Assembly: GCF_014876185.1 (NCBI RefSeq)
Contig: NZ_JADALJ010000001.1
Location: 434,001-498,000 of the forward strand
DNA length: 64,000 bases
DNA from: Rufibacter sp. LB8
GTDB taxonomy: Bacteria; Bacteroidota; Bacteroidia; Cytophagales; Hymenobacteraceae
Direction of reading: 5' to 3'
The position numbers and the translations under genes are program-made. Of this stretch, positions 41,458 through 50,185 are shown one piece after another; within the stretch, counting starts at the first letter, position 1, and each line of letters starts with the position of its first letter. The notes under the pieces are model-generated. The model searched no databases. It saw only the letters and a list, made by a program, of their open reading frames with translations, and was not told the DNA's origin.

Positions 41458-42513
41458 ATGAAATCCCTCCTCGCCAGCCAGAACCCATTAGCAGACACCG
41501 GCTTTCAGTTGGAGGTCTTGTCGCAGCCCACGGCGTTGGGCCAACGGTTCAAAGGGTTTGGGCAACGGTTGAAGGAACACGGGCTTTTTCCGCTGAAGCC
41601 TACGGGCATTTCCATTCTGCAGGTGAACGTGGGCAAGATGTGCAACCAGGTTTGTAAGCATTGCCACGTAGACGCCGGCCCAGATAGAAAAGAAATCATG
41701 ACCCGCGCCACCATGGGTTATATTCTGCAAGCAGTGGCAGCCACGCCAGAAATCACCACCATTGACCTCACCGGCGGCGCCCCTGAAATGAATCCTGACT
41801 TCAGGTGGTTTGTGGAGGAATTGTCGTTGCTGGGGCGTCAGGTGCTGGTGCGCTGCAACCTCACCATTATTCTGGCCAACAAAAAGTACCATGACCTGCC
41901 GGAGTTCTTCAAAAAGCACCGGGTGCATGTGGTGTCTTCGTTGCCATATTTCACGGCTTCGCGCACAGACACCCAGCGCGGAGATGGCGTATTTGAGAAA
42001 TCCATCAAAGCCCTGCAAATGCTGAACGCCGTTGGTTATGGGCAGGAGGGAACCGGTTTGGAACTGGATCTGGTGTACAACCCGGCAGGCGCTTTTCTGC
42101 CCGGCAGCCAAAAGTCCCTTGAGAAAGAATTCAAGCAACGGCTTCTGCAAACGTACGGCATTACCTTCAACCAATTGTTCGCCATTACTAATGTGCCCAT
42201 CAGCCGGTTTCTGGATTACCTGATTTCGGCCGGAAACTATGACGCCTACATGGAAAAACTGGTGACCGCGTTTAACCCAGTGGCGGCGGCCAATGTCATG
42301 TGCCGGAACACGGTATCGGTGGGTTGGGAAGGCACGCTCTATGACTGCGACTTTAACCAAATGCTGGAATTGCCGGTGGAGTCCCGCGCCCCGCGCCATA
42401 TCAAAGAATTCAGCGCCGAGGCGTTAAAAGAAAGAAACATTATCTTGAACCAGCACTGCTACGGGTGCACGGCCGGGGCCGGGTCTAGTTGCGGCGGTGA
42501 AATAGCATCTTGA
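41458..42513 (+). CDS. arsS: Arsenosugar biosynthesis radical SAM protein
   Basis: A 351-residue radical SAM enzyme. The 4Fe-4S site is C62, C66 and C69 in GKMCNQVCKHCHVDAGPDRK (CxxxCxxC), followed by the glycine-rich TGGAPEMNPDF. The C-terminus has further cysteines (CYGCTAGAGSSCGG) as in the family. ArsS is thought to transfer the 5'-deoxyadenosyl group to dimethylarsenite on the way to arsenosugars. It leads an arsenosugar gene run ending at 44327. Confidence 0.93.
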   Translation: MKSLLASQNPLADTGFQLEVLSQPTALGQRFKGFGQRLKEHGLFPLKPTGISILQVNVGKMCNQVCKHCHVDAGPDRKEIMTRATMGYILQAVAATPEITTIDLTGGAPEMNPDFRWFVEELSLLGRQVLVRCNLTIILANKKYHDLPEFFKKHRVHVVSSLPYFTASRTDTQRGDGVFEKSIKALQMLNAVGYGQEGTGLELDLVYNPAGAFLPGSQKSLEKEFKQRLLQTYGITFNQLFAITNVPISRFLDYLISAGNYDAYMEKLVTAFNPVAAANVMCRNTVSVGWEGTLYDCDFNQMLELPVESRAPRHIKEFSAEALKERNIILNQHCYGCTAGAGSSCGGEIAS

Positions 42514-42515
42514 TC

Positions 42516-43028
42516 ATGAATTTACGCTGGCTTTTCCTTCTGCCCATGTTTTGTTGGGCGCACCTCAGCACTGCTCGGCAAGCCAGCCAAGGGTACGCGC
42601 TCATGCTCAGAGGCCTCTATAAAAACTCGGTTCCAGTCATACAACCCAGCCAATTGGCCGCCCAGTTGAAAACCAATCCGCAAAACTTCGTGCTCTTAGA
42701 TGTCAGAACTCCAAAAGAATATCAGGTGAGCCATCTTACCGGGGCCAGGTTTCTGCATTACAACAAGGTGAGTGACAAACAACTCAAGGCACTTCCCAAA
42801 GACAAAACCATGGTGGTGTACTGCAGCGTGGGTTATAGAAGTGAGCGGCTGGGCGAAAAACTTCTGGCGCTGGGCTACAAAAACGTGGTCAATCTCTACG
42901 GCGGCTTATTCCAGTGGGTGAACGAAGGGCTACCCGTGGTTAATGAAAAAGGTCCCACCGCCAAAGTGCACGCCTATTCCAAAACCTGGGGCATTTGGCT
43001 AACCAAAGGCGAAAAAGTCTATGACTAA
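42516..43028 (+). CDS. Exported rhodanese-like protein
   Basis: A 170-residue protein with a signal peptide (1-21, LFLLPMFCWAHLSTARQA) and a single rhodanese domain (about 50-145) with active-site loop CSVGYRSERLGEKL and DVRTPKEYQVSHLTGA. The ATG at 42516 is used; in-frame TTG and ATC codons before it overlap the arsS stop. It overlaps the next gene by 8 nt. Rhodanese genes occur in arsenosugar loci; the sulfur-transfer substrate is unknown. Confidence 0.88.
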   Translation: MNLRWLFLLPMFCWAHLSTARQASQGYALMLRGLYKNSVPVIQPSQLAAQLKTNPQNFVLLDVRTPKEYQVSHLTGARFLHYNKVSDKQLKALPKDKTMVVYCSVGYRSERLGEKLLALGYKNVVNLYGGLFQWVNEGLPVVNEKGPTAKVHAYSKTWGIWLTKGEKVYD

Positions 43029-43629
43029 ACCCTTACTGCTTTTGTTTGTGCGCCAACCGGAGTTAGGCAAGGTAAAAACCCGCCTGGCCAAAACCATGGG
43101 TCCTGAAAAAGCCTTGCACGTGTACCAGAATCTTCTGCAGCATACCCATACGGTGGTCAAAGACCTGGCGGTAACCAAATGGGTCTGCTATGCTGATGCC
43201 ATTCCCCAGGAATCTGATCTCTGGTCCAAGTCCGGTGGATTTGAGCCGAAACTACAGCCTGCCTTTGAGGATTTAGGCGCCCGCATGGCCCACTTTTTCT
43301 CGCTGGGTCTGGTGGAAGGATACGGGCCTATCATCATCATCGGGAGTGACTGCCCGGGCCTAACCCCAGACATACTTCAAGAAGCCTTTCATGCTTTGGA
43401 AACCCATGACCTGGTGCTTGGCCCGGCCCAAGACGGCGGATATTACTTATTAGGCCTCAGGTTTCTGGTGCCCGAACTGTTCCTAAACAAGCCCTGGAGT
43501 ACGGCTAACGTGTTGGCAGAAACTCTGGCAGATGCCAAACGCTTAGGGCTCTCAGTAGCGCTCTTACCCGAACTTTCTGATATTGACGAAGAAGCAGATT
43601 TGCAGGCCTGGCCCCATTTATTGCATTGA
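43021..43629 (+). CDS. Arsenosugar biosynthesis glycosyltransferase (TIGR04282 type)
   Basis: A 202-residue protein of the DUF2064 / GT-A-like family: LLLLFVRQPELGKVKTRLAKTM opens it, and IIIGSDCPGLTPDILQEA and GPAQDGGYYLLGL are the nucleotide-sugar-binding motifs. Members in arsenosugar clusters are thought to act in sugar attachment. Overlaps the rhodanese gene by 8 nt and lies 11 nt before the second glycosyltransferase. Confidence 0.9.
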   Translation: MTKPLLLLFVRQPELGKVKTRLAKTMGPEKALHVYQNLLQHTHTVVKDLAVTKWVCYADAIPQESDLWSKSGGFEPKLQPAFEDLGARMAHFFSLGLVEGYGPIIIIGSDCPGLTPDILQEAFHALETHDLVLGPAQDGGYYLLGLRFLVPELFLNKPWSTANVLAETLADAKRLGLSVALLPELSDIDEEADLQAWPHLLH

Positions 43630-43640
43630 AGGCTGGTGAG

Positions 43641-44327
43641 ATGAAAATTTCCATCGTGATTCCTACCCTGAACGAGGAGGCGTTGATTGGTCCTTTGGTG
43701 CGGCATCTCTTGACCGTTTCTGCCGGGTTGGTGCAGGAAGTGATTGTAGCCGACGGCGGCAGCCAGGACCAAACGGTGACCATGGCCCAGCAAGCAGGTG
43801 CCCGAATTGTGCGCTGCGCCGGGGCCAGCCGTGCCAAACAAATGAACGCCGGGGCCAGGGCCGCCCATCATGACATTCTCCATTTCATTCATGCCGATTC
43901 CTGGCCGCCTGCTGGCTATGCTGCCGAGGTAGTGAATGCCGTAAAAGCGGGCTACAAATGCGGCTGTTTCCGGAGCAAGTTTCTCACCACCAACCGTTTC
44001 CTGCTACTTAATTCTTATTTCACGCGCTTTAAGGGTTTAGTGTTCAGAGGTGGCGGGCAGACCTTGTTCGTGGAAAAGCAGCTGTTCTGGCAGGTGCAAG
44101 GCTATGACGAGCGGCTGCTGCTCATGGAAGAGTATGACCTCATCAAACGTTTGTCGGGGCAAGGACGATTTACCGTGTTGCCCCAGACCGTGCTGGTCTC
44201 GGCCAGGAAATACGCGCAGGTGGGCAACGTGAAACTGCAGATGGCCTATGGGTTGGTCATGCTCTTTTATTTTTTGGGCGCGCCGCAGCAAAAGCTTCAG
44301 CAGATTTACAAGAGATTCATATCTTGA
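43641..44327 (+). CDS. Arsenosugar biosynthesis glycosyltransferase (TIGR04283 type)
   Basis: A 228-residue family 2 glycosyltransferase. ATG 43641 gives MKISIVIPTLNEEALI, the usual start (an in-frame TTG lies 15 nt upstream, inside the previous gene). Visible motifs are VIVADGGSQDQTV, LHFIHADSWPPAGY and MEEYDLIKRLSGQGR, plus a hydrophobic segment near the C-terminus. It completes the ars sugar set. No ArsM methyltransferase gene is adjacent. Confidence 0.9.
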   Translation: MKISIVIPTLNEEALIGPLVRHLLTVSAGLVQEVIVADGGSQDQTVTMAQQAGARIVRCAGASRAKQMNAGARAAHHDILHFIHADSWPPAGYAAEVVNAVKAGYKCGCFRSKFLTTNRFLLLNSYFTRFKGLVFRGGGQTLFVEKQLFWQVQGYDERLLLMEEYDLIKRLSGQGRFTVLPQTVLVSARKYAQVGNVKLQMAYGLVMLFYFLGAPQQKLQQIYKRFIS

Positions 44328-44500
44328 CCTGCCTTTCAAAACCGGGGCGAATTTCGGTCTAAAACCATTTTTTTTAGGAACTCAAAACACCATTTTCCAG
44401 CCCATTTATAAGAACTTAGTTGAGGCCAGGTGTGTTGTTTTGGGAGCGAATTTGGGCAGATGTTTTTTCTCAAAATGGAAATGTACTACTGCCTTGAAAC

Positions 44501-44540
44501 CCGTTTTTGGGCTCATTTCTGGAAACGGAGCCAAAAACGG
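44501..44540. repeat. Family 1 palindrome, partly degenerate
   Basis: CCGTTTTTGGGCTCATTTCT and GGAAACGGAGCCAAAAACGG: outer arms pair, two inner mismatches. It lies 25 nt upstream of the DUF2461 start in a 238-nt gap that holds no other gene. Confidence 0.85.
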
Positions 44541-44565
44541 CATCGCTGCAAATTAATCTCTCAAC

Positions 44566-45255
44566 ATGAAGAAACACTTAGAACAAGCCACCTTAGATTT
44601 TGTGCGGGACCTGCGTTTAAACAACCAGCGCGAATGGTTTGAGCAGAACCGCCAACGCTATGAAGATGCCCGCCAGGATTTCATTCAGTTCCTGACCACG
44701 CTGCTGGAGGGCGCCGCCGCTTTTGAGCCCGCCCTGGAAGGCCAGCAACCCAAAGACCTCATGTTCCGGATTTACCGAGACGTGCGTTTCTCCAATGACA
44801 AGCGGCCTTACAAAGACCACATCTGCGCCTATCTAGCTGATGGTGGCCGCAAGACCATCAATCCCGGTTTTTACCTGCACATCAGCCCAGACAACCAGTC
44901 GTTTCTGGCGGGCGGCGTCTGGATGCCCCCGGCCCCGGAGTTGAAAGCCATTCGGCAGGAGATTGACTATAACCTGGACGAGCTGAATAATTTGTTGGGC
45001 AAGCCAGACTTTCAGAAATACTTCAAGCACCTGCAGGGCGATAAACTGAAGACCACACCCAAAGGATATGACGCCGAGAACCCCGCTATTGACCTGCTTC
45101 GGCATAAAAGCTGGAACGCCACCTATGCCTTGCCAGACGCCGTGGTGACAAGTGAAAAGCTCTATGACGAGGTGCTGGGTGCCATGAAAGCCGTGAAACC
45201 GATTAATGATTTCTTCCTAAGACCTATGAAAGAACTGAAAAGCGTGGAGGCATAA
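44566..45255 (+). CDS. DUF2461 domain protein
   Basis: A 229-residue soluble protein of the TIGR02453 family: LDFVRDLRLNNQREWFEQNR, MFRIYRDVRFSNDKRPYKDH and YLHISPDNQSFLAGGVWMPP are its conserved blocks. Function unknown; members are widespread in Bacteroidota. It is a stand-alone gene followed by a strong terminator. Confidence 0.93.
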   Translation: MKKHLEQATLDFVRDLRLNNQREWFEQNRQRYEDARQDFIQFLTTLLEGAAAFEPALEGQQPKDLMFRIYRDVRFSNDKRPYKDHICAYLADGGRKTINPGFYLHISPDNQSFLAGGVWMPPAPELKAIRQEIDYNLDELNNLLGKPDFQKYFKHLQGDKLKTTPKGYDAENPAIDLLRHKSWNATYALPDAVVTSEKLYDEVLGAMKAVKPINDFFLRPMKELKSVEA

Positions 45256-45281
45256 AGGCACTGAAATCTTTTGGTCTTAAT

Positions 45282-45326
45282 AAAAAAAGCCGCTGGTTCC
45301 ATGGAGGAGCCAGCGGCTTTTTTTTT
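45282..45326. terminator. Bidirectional intrinsic terminator
   Basis: AAAAAAAGCCGCTGG and CCAGCGGCTTTTTTTTT form the stem (with TTCC/GGA inside) between the DUF2461 gene and the convergent glycosyltransferase. Confidence 0.92.
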
Positions 45327-45341
45327 CAAAATAAGGTGAAG

Positions 45342-46709
45342 CTACTTTCCGTTTTCGGGCTCATTTCCAGAAACAAGCCCGAAAACGCGATGTCTGTTTT
45401 CCCAGAAGAGCCAGCCAAACACTACCGTGTATTCCAGGGTCACCAGCCACAGGTTTTCCTGGTAGCTAGGACTTCTGTACGCCGCATAAGACAACACCGC
45501 CATGGCAGACCACACCATCGCAAACCTATATCTGGTGCCTGCCGCCAGCGCCACTAACGAGGTAATGTACCATGGGTGCACAATGGTGGCCAACAGAAAA
45601 TAGACCGTCAGCAAGGCCAAAGCGGCGTGTACCAGCCATTGTACATCTTCATGTTTTGTTTGTTTTTTCAACCCCAACCATAAGGCAAAACCCAAGGTCA
45701 CCAGAGAAAGCGCCAAGCCCAGCACCGAAATGATGTTGAATCCCGTCAGCCAAAATCCCAGCCCCCGCAGCAGGTAGTATATACTGGCGTTGAACTCAAA
45801 TTTCTGGAAATATAAGGTCAAACTGCTACCAATGTGGGCAAGTAAATCCTGGCTCAGGAAGGGCAGGAAAAACAGCATCACGGTGGCCACCACTATTACG
45901 CTGTACGCCAAAGCCCGGGGCCACCCCAACACACGCACCAGCAAGGGCAGCAGCAGCAAAGGCAGTAACTTACTGGCTACCGCGCACCCCAAAGCTATAG
46001 CAGATGCCCACCAATTACCGCAGGACAGCAAATACAGCGCACTCACCAGAAAGAAAATCAGGAAGGCTTCAAAATGCAGGTTGCCCGTGAGTTCTACAAT
46101 TACCAGCGGATTAAATGCGTACCAAAGCGCCTGCCGGGGCGGCACCGATAGTTTTTGTAACAATTTAGGCAGCAACAGCAAAGTACCCACCTCCGCGGCT
46201 ACCAAGCAAAGCCGCATTGTCACCAGACTTGCCATACTAGACGTGCCCGCCCAGGCGCTTAACCCAAAAACCCATTGGCACACGGGCGGGTACACGGAGT
46301 AATAGTTTGGGGAATTCAAGCCAGAGAAAAGCGCTGGGCTCAATCCTGGCGGAAGTGTTTGGCCGGCTTGCATCCAGTCAGTGGGCAAACTCAGGTAGGG
46401 GTTATGGCCATTGATGAGCAAATGGCCATCCCAGAGAAACCGGAAATAGTCATCAGACAGAGCCGGCACCACCACCAGAAAAATCAGCCGGAACCCAAGG
46501 GCCAGCAGCAGTCCGGTCCTGAGCGATGGTTTTGCCCTTATTTGGAAAACAAAGGCCAAAAACGCCAGCCCAAACCAAAACAGCAATTCCCCAAACGCCG
46601 AACGAGATGTATTGTACCCCAACTGGTAGAAAGCCACCGCAGAAACCGCCACGCTAGCCGATAAAACCCAGATAGGGAGAGAATTGGAAATGGGGAATGC
46701 GGGTTTCAT
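45342..46709 (-). CDS. Membrane mannosyl/glycosyltransferase (GT87/DUF2029-like)
   Basis: A 455-residue protein with about twelve membrane helices, resembling polyprenol-phosphate-dependent mannosyltransferases. The early luminal loop has VVPALSDDYFRFLWDGHLLINGHNPY (acidic DD pair, read as two overlapping parts), the usual catalytic region, and FNPLVIVELTGNLHFEAFL follows. It overlaps the processive GT2 gene by 4 nt and ends an operon with the two GT2 genes. The last 16 residues (RVFGLVSGNEPENGK) are encoded by a family 1 palindrome (45347-45387), so the native C-terminus has been replaced or extended. Confidence 0.85.
   Translation of the reverse strand: MKPAFPISNSLPIWVLSASVAVSAVAFYQLGYNTSRSAFGELLFWFGLAFLAFVFQIRAKPSLRTGLLLALGFRLIFLVVVPALSDDYFRFLWDGHLLINGHNPYLSLPTDWMQAGQTLPPGLSPALFSGLNSPNYYSVYPPVCQWVFGLSAWAGTSSMASLVTMRLCLVAAEVGTLLLLPKLLQKLSVPPRQALWYAFNPLVIVELTGNLHFEAFLIFFLVSALYLLSCGNWWASAIALGCAVASKLLPLLLLPLLVRVLGWPRALAYSVIVVATVMLFFLPFLSQDLLAHIGSSLTLYFQKFEFNASIYYLLRGLGFWLTGFNIISVLGLALSLVTLGFALWLGLKKQTKHEDVQWLVHAALALLTVYFLLATIVHPWYITSLVALAAGTRYRFAMVWSAMAVLSYAAYRSPSYQENLWLVTLEYTVVFGWLFWENRHRVFGLVSGNEPENGK
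45347..45387. repeat. Family 1 palindrome overlapping a coding 3' end
   Basis: TTCCGTTTTCGGGCTCATTT, loop CCAG, AAACAAGCCCGAAAACG; one arm has an ACA in place of ATG. The stop codon of the GT87-like gene lies just outside it. Confidence 0.88.
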
Positions 46710-48172
46710 CTGTGGTGCCGAAGACTATACCCAAACACCAACCCAAAACCCAGGCACAAGAGGACATGGTACGCCAGAAAACCGAAATCACCTGACCAAA
46801 ACGCCATGACCACCGCGCCTGCAAAATAAAGGCAGAGCACGCCTTCGGCCCACGTGACCCAAGACAACCGGGAAAGTTGGTAGTGGCGCTGCCGCCAGCT
46901 AGAGGTAGTGGTGGTATCAAGGTTGAATTTCGGTGTCCGGACGAATGGCGTTTTTCGACCTGAGAGCCCTTCCAGCACGGCCACCGAATTGTGCAAAGAC
47001 AAACCCAGCGACATGGTCAGAAAAAGCAGGAACCGAAGAGGGAACGTGAAAATGTTCTTGCTTTGGGCGTACAATTTCCGCTCCGCAGTAAAGTAGAAAA
47101 GCCCTAAAATAAGCAAGCTGGCCTTAAACACCGAAGACGCCGCAAACCAAGCCTGCAACCCCGGGTAATCTTCCCGAATGACCATAACGGGCACGCTCAG
47201 CAGCGCCGCCAGCAGCACCGCCAAAAAGACGCTGCTGTTCAACAAATGGAACGTGGCCAGCCATTTGGTGGACCAGGATTTAGAGGAAGCCAGCACGTTC
47301 TTTAAATGCTTGCGGGCGGTTTCGGCGGCTCCTTTGGTCCAGCGGTATTGCTGTGATTTGAGGGCGGGCATGGTCACGGGCAGTTCGGCGGGCACGGCCA
47401 GGTTTTCCACGTAGACAAACTGCCAACCTTTCAGCTGGGCGCGGTAACTGAGATCCAGGTCTTCGGTGAGTGTGTCATGGTGCCAACCACCAGCGCTTAA
47501 AATGGTTTCCTTGCGCCAGATGCCGGCCGTTCCGTTGAAATTGATGAAGTGTCCGCCGCTGTTTCTAGCCCCTTGCTCCACCGTAAAATGCGCGTCTAAC
47601 CCAAAGGCCTGCAGGCGCGTGAGCCACGAATAGTCCTTGTTCAAGTGGCCCCAGCGGGTCTGTACCACGCCAATATCTTTGTGGGCGAAATAGGGGAGGG
47701 CCTTTTGTAGAAAATCTGAATTCGGGACAAAATCTGCGTCAAAAATACAGATGAATTCCCCCGTGGATTTGGAAAGTGCATCTTGCAAGGCCCCTGCTTT
47801 GTAGCCTTGGCGGGTTTGCCGCCGAACGTGTTCAATGGTGAGGCCAGCTTCCTCCAACGCTTTTACGTTGGTAGCCACCAAGTTTACCGTTTCATCAGTG
47901 GAATCGTCTAGGACCAGAATTTGCAGTTTTTCTTTGGGGTATTTCAACGCGCCCACGGCAGTCAGTAACCGCTCCACCACATACTTCTCGTTGTATAGGG
48001 GCAATTGCACCGTGACGGTTGGGAACGTAGAAAGCGCTGCCGTGCATTTAGAATGTTGTTTTTTGAAGAGATACAGCAACGTGAGCTGAAATTGCACCAG
48101 GCTGTAGAGGAACAGAAAAACCAGGCTTCCGCCATACAGCGCTAACAGGAGCATGTCCAACCCTTCGCCCAT
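46706..48172 (-). CDS. Processive family 2 glycosyltransferase
   Basis: A 488-residue membrane GT2 of the cellulose synthase/hyaluronan synthase type: an N-terminal helix, then VTVQLPLYNEKYVVERLL, VLDDSTDET, FICIFDADFVPN (DxD) and the acceptor motif QQYRWTKGAAET, followed by four or five helices. It lacks any PilZ domain. It probably builds or extends a lipid-linked or extracellular glycan. Overlaps the GT87 gene by 4 nt. Confidence 0.88.
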   Translation of the reverse strand: MGEGLDMLLLALYGGSLVFLFLYSLVQFQLTLLYLFKKQHSKCTAALSTFPTVTVQLPLYNEKYVVERLLTAVGALKYPKEKLQILVLDDSTDETVNLVATNVKALEEAGLTIEHVRRQTRQGYKAGALQDALSKSTGEFICIFDADFVPNSDFLQKALPYFAHKDIGVVQTRWGHLNKDYSWLTRLQAFGLDAHFTVEQGARNSGGHFINFNGTAGIWRKETILSAGGWHHDTLTEDLDLSYRAQLKGWQFVYVENLAVPAELPVTMPALKSQQYRWTKGAAETARKHLKNVLASSKSWSTKWLATFHLLNSSVFLAVLLAALLSVPVMVIREDYPGLQAWFAASSVFKASLLILGLFYFTAERKLYAQSKNIFTFPLRFLLFLTMSLGLSLHNSVAVLEGLSGRKTPFVRTPKFNLDTTTTSSWRQRHYQLSRLSWVTWAEGVLCLYFAGAVVMAFWSGDFGFLAYHVLLCLGFGLVFGYSLRHHR

Positions 48173-48174
48173 AC

Positions 48175-48873
48175 CTACCGCCGTTTGAATGAATATTTAG
48201 CGATGGTCCAGAGAATCTTGTGACCGGCCAACACCACTCCTTTCACCGTGCCAGATATTTTGGAGACGCCAATCCGTTTCCGGTAGGTCACGGGCACTTC
48301 TACGCTGCGCATTTTGTGCAACGTGGCCTTCAACTGCATCTCCACCGTCCAGCCGTAGGTTGGGTCTTGCATGTTCAGTTGCAGCAATTTCTGGGTTTTA
48401 ATGGCTCTGAATGGACCTAAATCGGTGAACTGTGCGCCATACAGGATTCTTAATAAATTGGTAGCCAGCCAATTGCCCGCCAACTGCGGAACGGTCATGG
48501 AGCCCGGTTCCCTGTGCCCCAAAGCCCTTGAGCCAATCACCAGATCAGCGTCATAATGTAGAATGGGAGCCAACAGCAAGGCAATCTCGCCCGGATAATC
48601 AGAATAATCGGCGTCCATGAAAACCAAAATGTCTGGGGCCGGAACCTGGGCGGTGGCATAGGCTATTCCTGTGAGGCATGCCTGCCCGTAGCCTTGGCGC
48701 GGTTCGCTTAGAACAGTGGCGCCAGCCTGCGCGGCTACCTGACCGGTGCCATCGGTGGAGTTGTTGTCCACCACAATAATTTCCTGCACCAATTCCTTCG
48801 GGATGTCACGCACCACGTTCTGAATAGAAAGGGCTTCATTAAAGGCAGGAATGATGACTGAAACGCGCGGCAT
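48175..48873 (-). CDS. Family 2 glycosyltransferase (dolichol-phosphate mannose synthase-like)
   Basis: A 232-residue protein; ATG 48873 gives MPRVSVIIPAFNEALSIQ, the normal GT2 opening (a GTG in frame upstream adds 12 residues). VVDNNSTDGT, ILVFMDADYSDYPGEIALL (DxD) and VIGSRALGHREPGSM fit polyprenyl-phosphate-sugar synthases without a membrane domain. It would charge a lipid carrier used by the GT87-like enzyme. 2 nt before the processive GT2. Confidence 0.9.
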   Translation of the reverse strand: MPRVSVIIPAFNEALSIQNVVRDIPKELVQEIIVVDNNSTDGTGQVAAQAGATVLSEPRQGYGQACLTGIAYATAQVPAPDILVFMDADYSDYPGEIALLLAPILHYDADLVIGSRALGHREPGSMTVPQLAGNWLATNLLRILYGAQFTDLGPFRAIKTQKLLQLNMQDPTYGWTVEMQLKATLHKMRSVEVPVTYRKRIGVSKISGTVKGVVLAGHKILWTIAKYSFKRR

Positions 48874-48977
48874 GCCAAATATTAGGTACTCAAAGATGGG
48901 TAAATTCACCGGGTTAAACTAATTTACACCACAGCCTCACGCAAGGGCCAGGCTAAAATTCCACTAGTGAAAAATAT

Positions 48978-49892
48978 ATGTTAAATAGTATAATGTCTTT
49001 TAGAAAGTGCCCCGTAGTCTTCGGTCTGGCCATGCTTGGTTTTTGCTCTGTAGTAGGAGAAACTTCTGCCCAGGCTGTACCCGACACCGATATCTTTTTG
49101 GTAGACCTTTCTCTGAAAGGCAAAAGCCTAAAAGTAGGGCAGCCCCGCAACATCACCCAGCGCCCCGGCTATGACAACCAGCCCAGCTTCACGCCCAAGG
49201 GCAAATCGGTGCTTTTCACGGCGCAGCACCCTGGCCGCCAAACCGACATTTTTGAATTCCAGCTTAGTTCCAGGAAAACCAGCCAACTGACCAACACGCC
49301 AGAGGCAGAATATTCGGCTTTGGTTACGCCAGATGGAAAGCATTTCACGGTGATCAGGGGCAAGGAGCAGCATTTGTGGCAGTTCCCGTTACAGCCCACG
49401 GCTGGCGCCGGAAAGTCTCTGTTGGAAATGAAGCAGTTGATTGGTTACCACGTGTGGTCCACCCCCGAGGAGTTTTTTGTAGCCGCCTTTCCGCAGCAAC
49501 CACCAATGGCCTTGTACAGCGTCAACGCCTTGTCAAAAGCCGCCATAAAAGTGGAGGAGACCGTAGGCCGAAGCCTCCATAAAATCCCCGGGCAGCGGGC
49601 CATCAGTTATTTGGTCCCGGTCTCAGATTCTGTGGCCCACATCCAGAAATGGAACCTGAAAACCGGTGAGAAAACAACGGTCATCCAGGCCTTGCCCGGC
49701 AGCCAGGATTTCGCTTGGAGCCCATCGGGGCACGTGCTCATGGCCAGAGGCTCCAAGCTTTACATCTATAAACCAGGCACAGATCCCAGATGGAAAGAAA
49801 TCGCTGATTTTGGTGCACAGGGCATCAGAAACATCACCCGCCTGGCCGTGAGCCCCAAAGGCAATGTGTTGGCGTTTGTGGCTGAGAAATAA
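48978..49892 (+). CDS. Exported TolB/PD40-type beta-propeller protein
   Basis: A 304-residue protein with a signal peptide (about 1-32, LAMLGFCSVVGETSAQA) and PD40/TolB-like propeller blades: RPGYDNQPSFTPKGKSVLFT, EAEYSALVTPDGKHF and GSQDFAWSPSGHVLMA. It is periplasmic or surface located; the partner is unknown. ATG 48978 is used; ATG 48993 in frame is equally possible. Followed by two palindromes. Confidence 0.82.
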   Translation: MLNSIMSFRKCPVVFGLAMLGFCSVVGETSAQAVPDTDIFLVDLSLKGKSLKVGQPRNITQRPGYDNQPSFTPKGKSVLFTAQHPGRQTDIFEFQLSSRKTSQLTNTPEAEYSALVTPDGKHFTVIRGKEQHLWQFPLQPTAGAGKSLLEMKQLIGYHVWSTPEEFFVAAFPQQPPMALYSVNALSKAAIKVEETVGRSLHKIPGQRAISYLVPVSDSVAHIQKWNLKTGEKTTVIQALPGSQDFAWSPSGHVLMARGSKLYIYKPGTDPRWKEIADFGAQGIRNITRLAVSPKGNVLAFVAEK

Positions 49893-49918
49893 TTAGAAGC
49901 GAACGAGGAACAAACCAC

Positions 49919-49964
49919 TTTCCGTTTTCGGGCTCATTTCCCAAAATGAGCCCGAAAACGGAAA
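49919..49964. repeat. Family 1 palindrome
   Basis: TTTCCGTTTTCGGGCTCATT arm with loop CCCAAAA-type centre (TTTCCCAAAATG). Together with the copy at 50137 it brackets 172 nt of non-coding sequence. Confidence 0.9.
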
Positions 49965-50089
49965 TGTAGCGCCGTTATCCTGGAAGGACGTGGACCTACT
50001 TAGCAGTTATGATCAAAATTAGGGGAAGCGTCTTTTCAACAAATACTGCCTTGGTGTAAAAGCTATGGTTCATGGAGATGTGGTTGTTC

Positions 50090-50174
50090 CATAGAAAAAC
50101 GTCGGTCCGGTGAAACGACGCTTCTTTCTATGAATGCGTTTTGGGGCTCATTTCCAGAAATGAGCCCCAAAACG
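50090..50174. repeat. CATAGAAA dyad followed by family 1 palindrome
   Basis: CATAGAAA/TTTCTATG (50090-50132) with inner CGTCG/CGACG arms forms one imperfect dyad; the family 1 copy (CGTTTTGGGGCTCATTT, CCAG, complementary arm) follows at 50137-50174 just before the ABC gene stop. The gap 49893-50185 has no gene. Confidence 0.75.
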
Positions 50175-50185
50175 GAAACCGCCTG

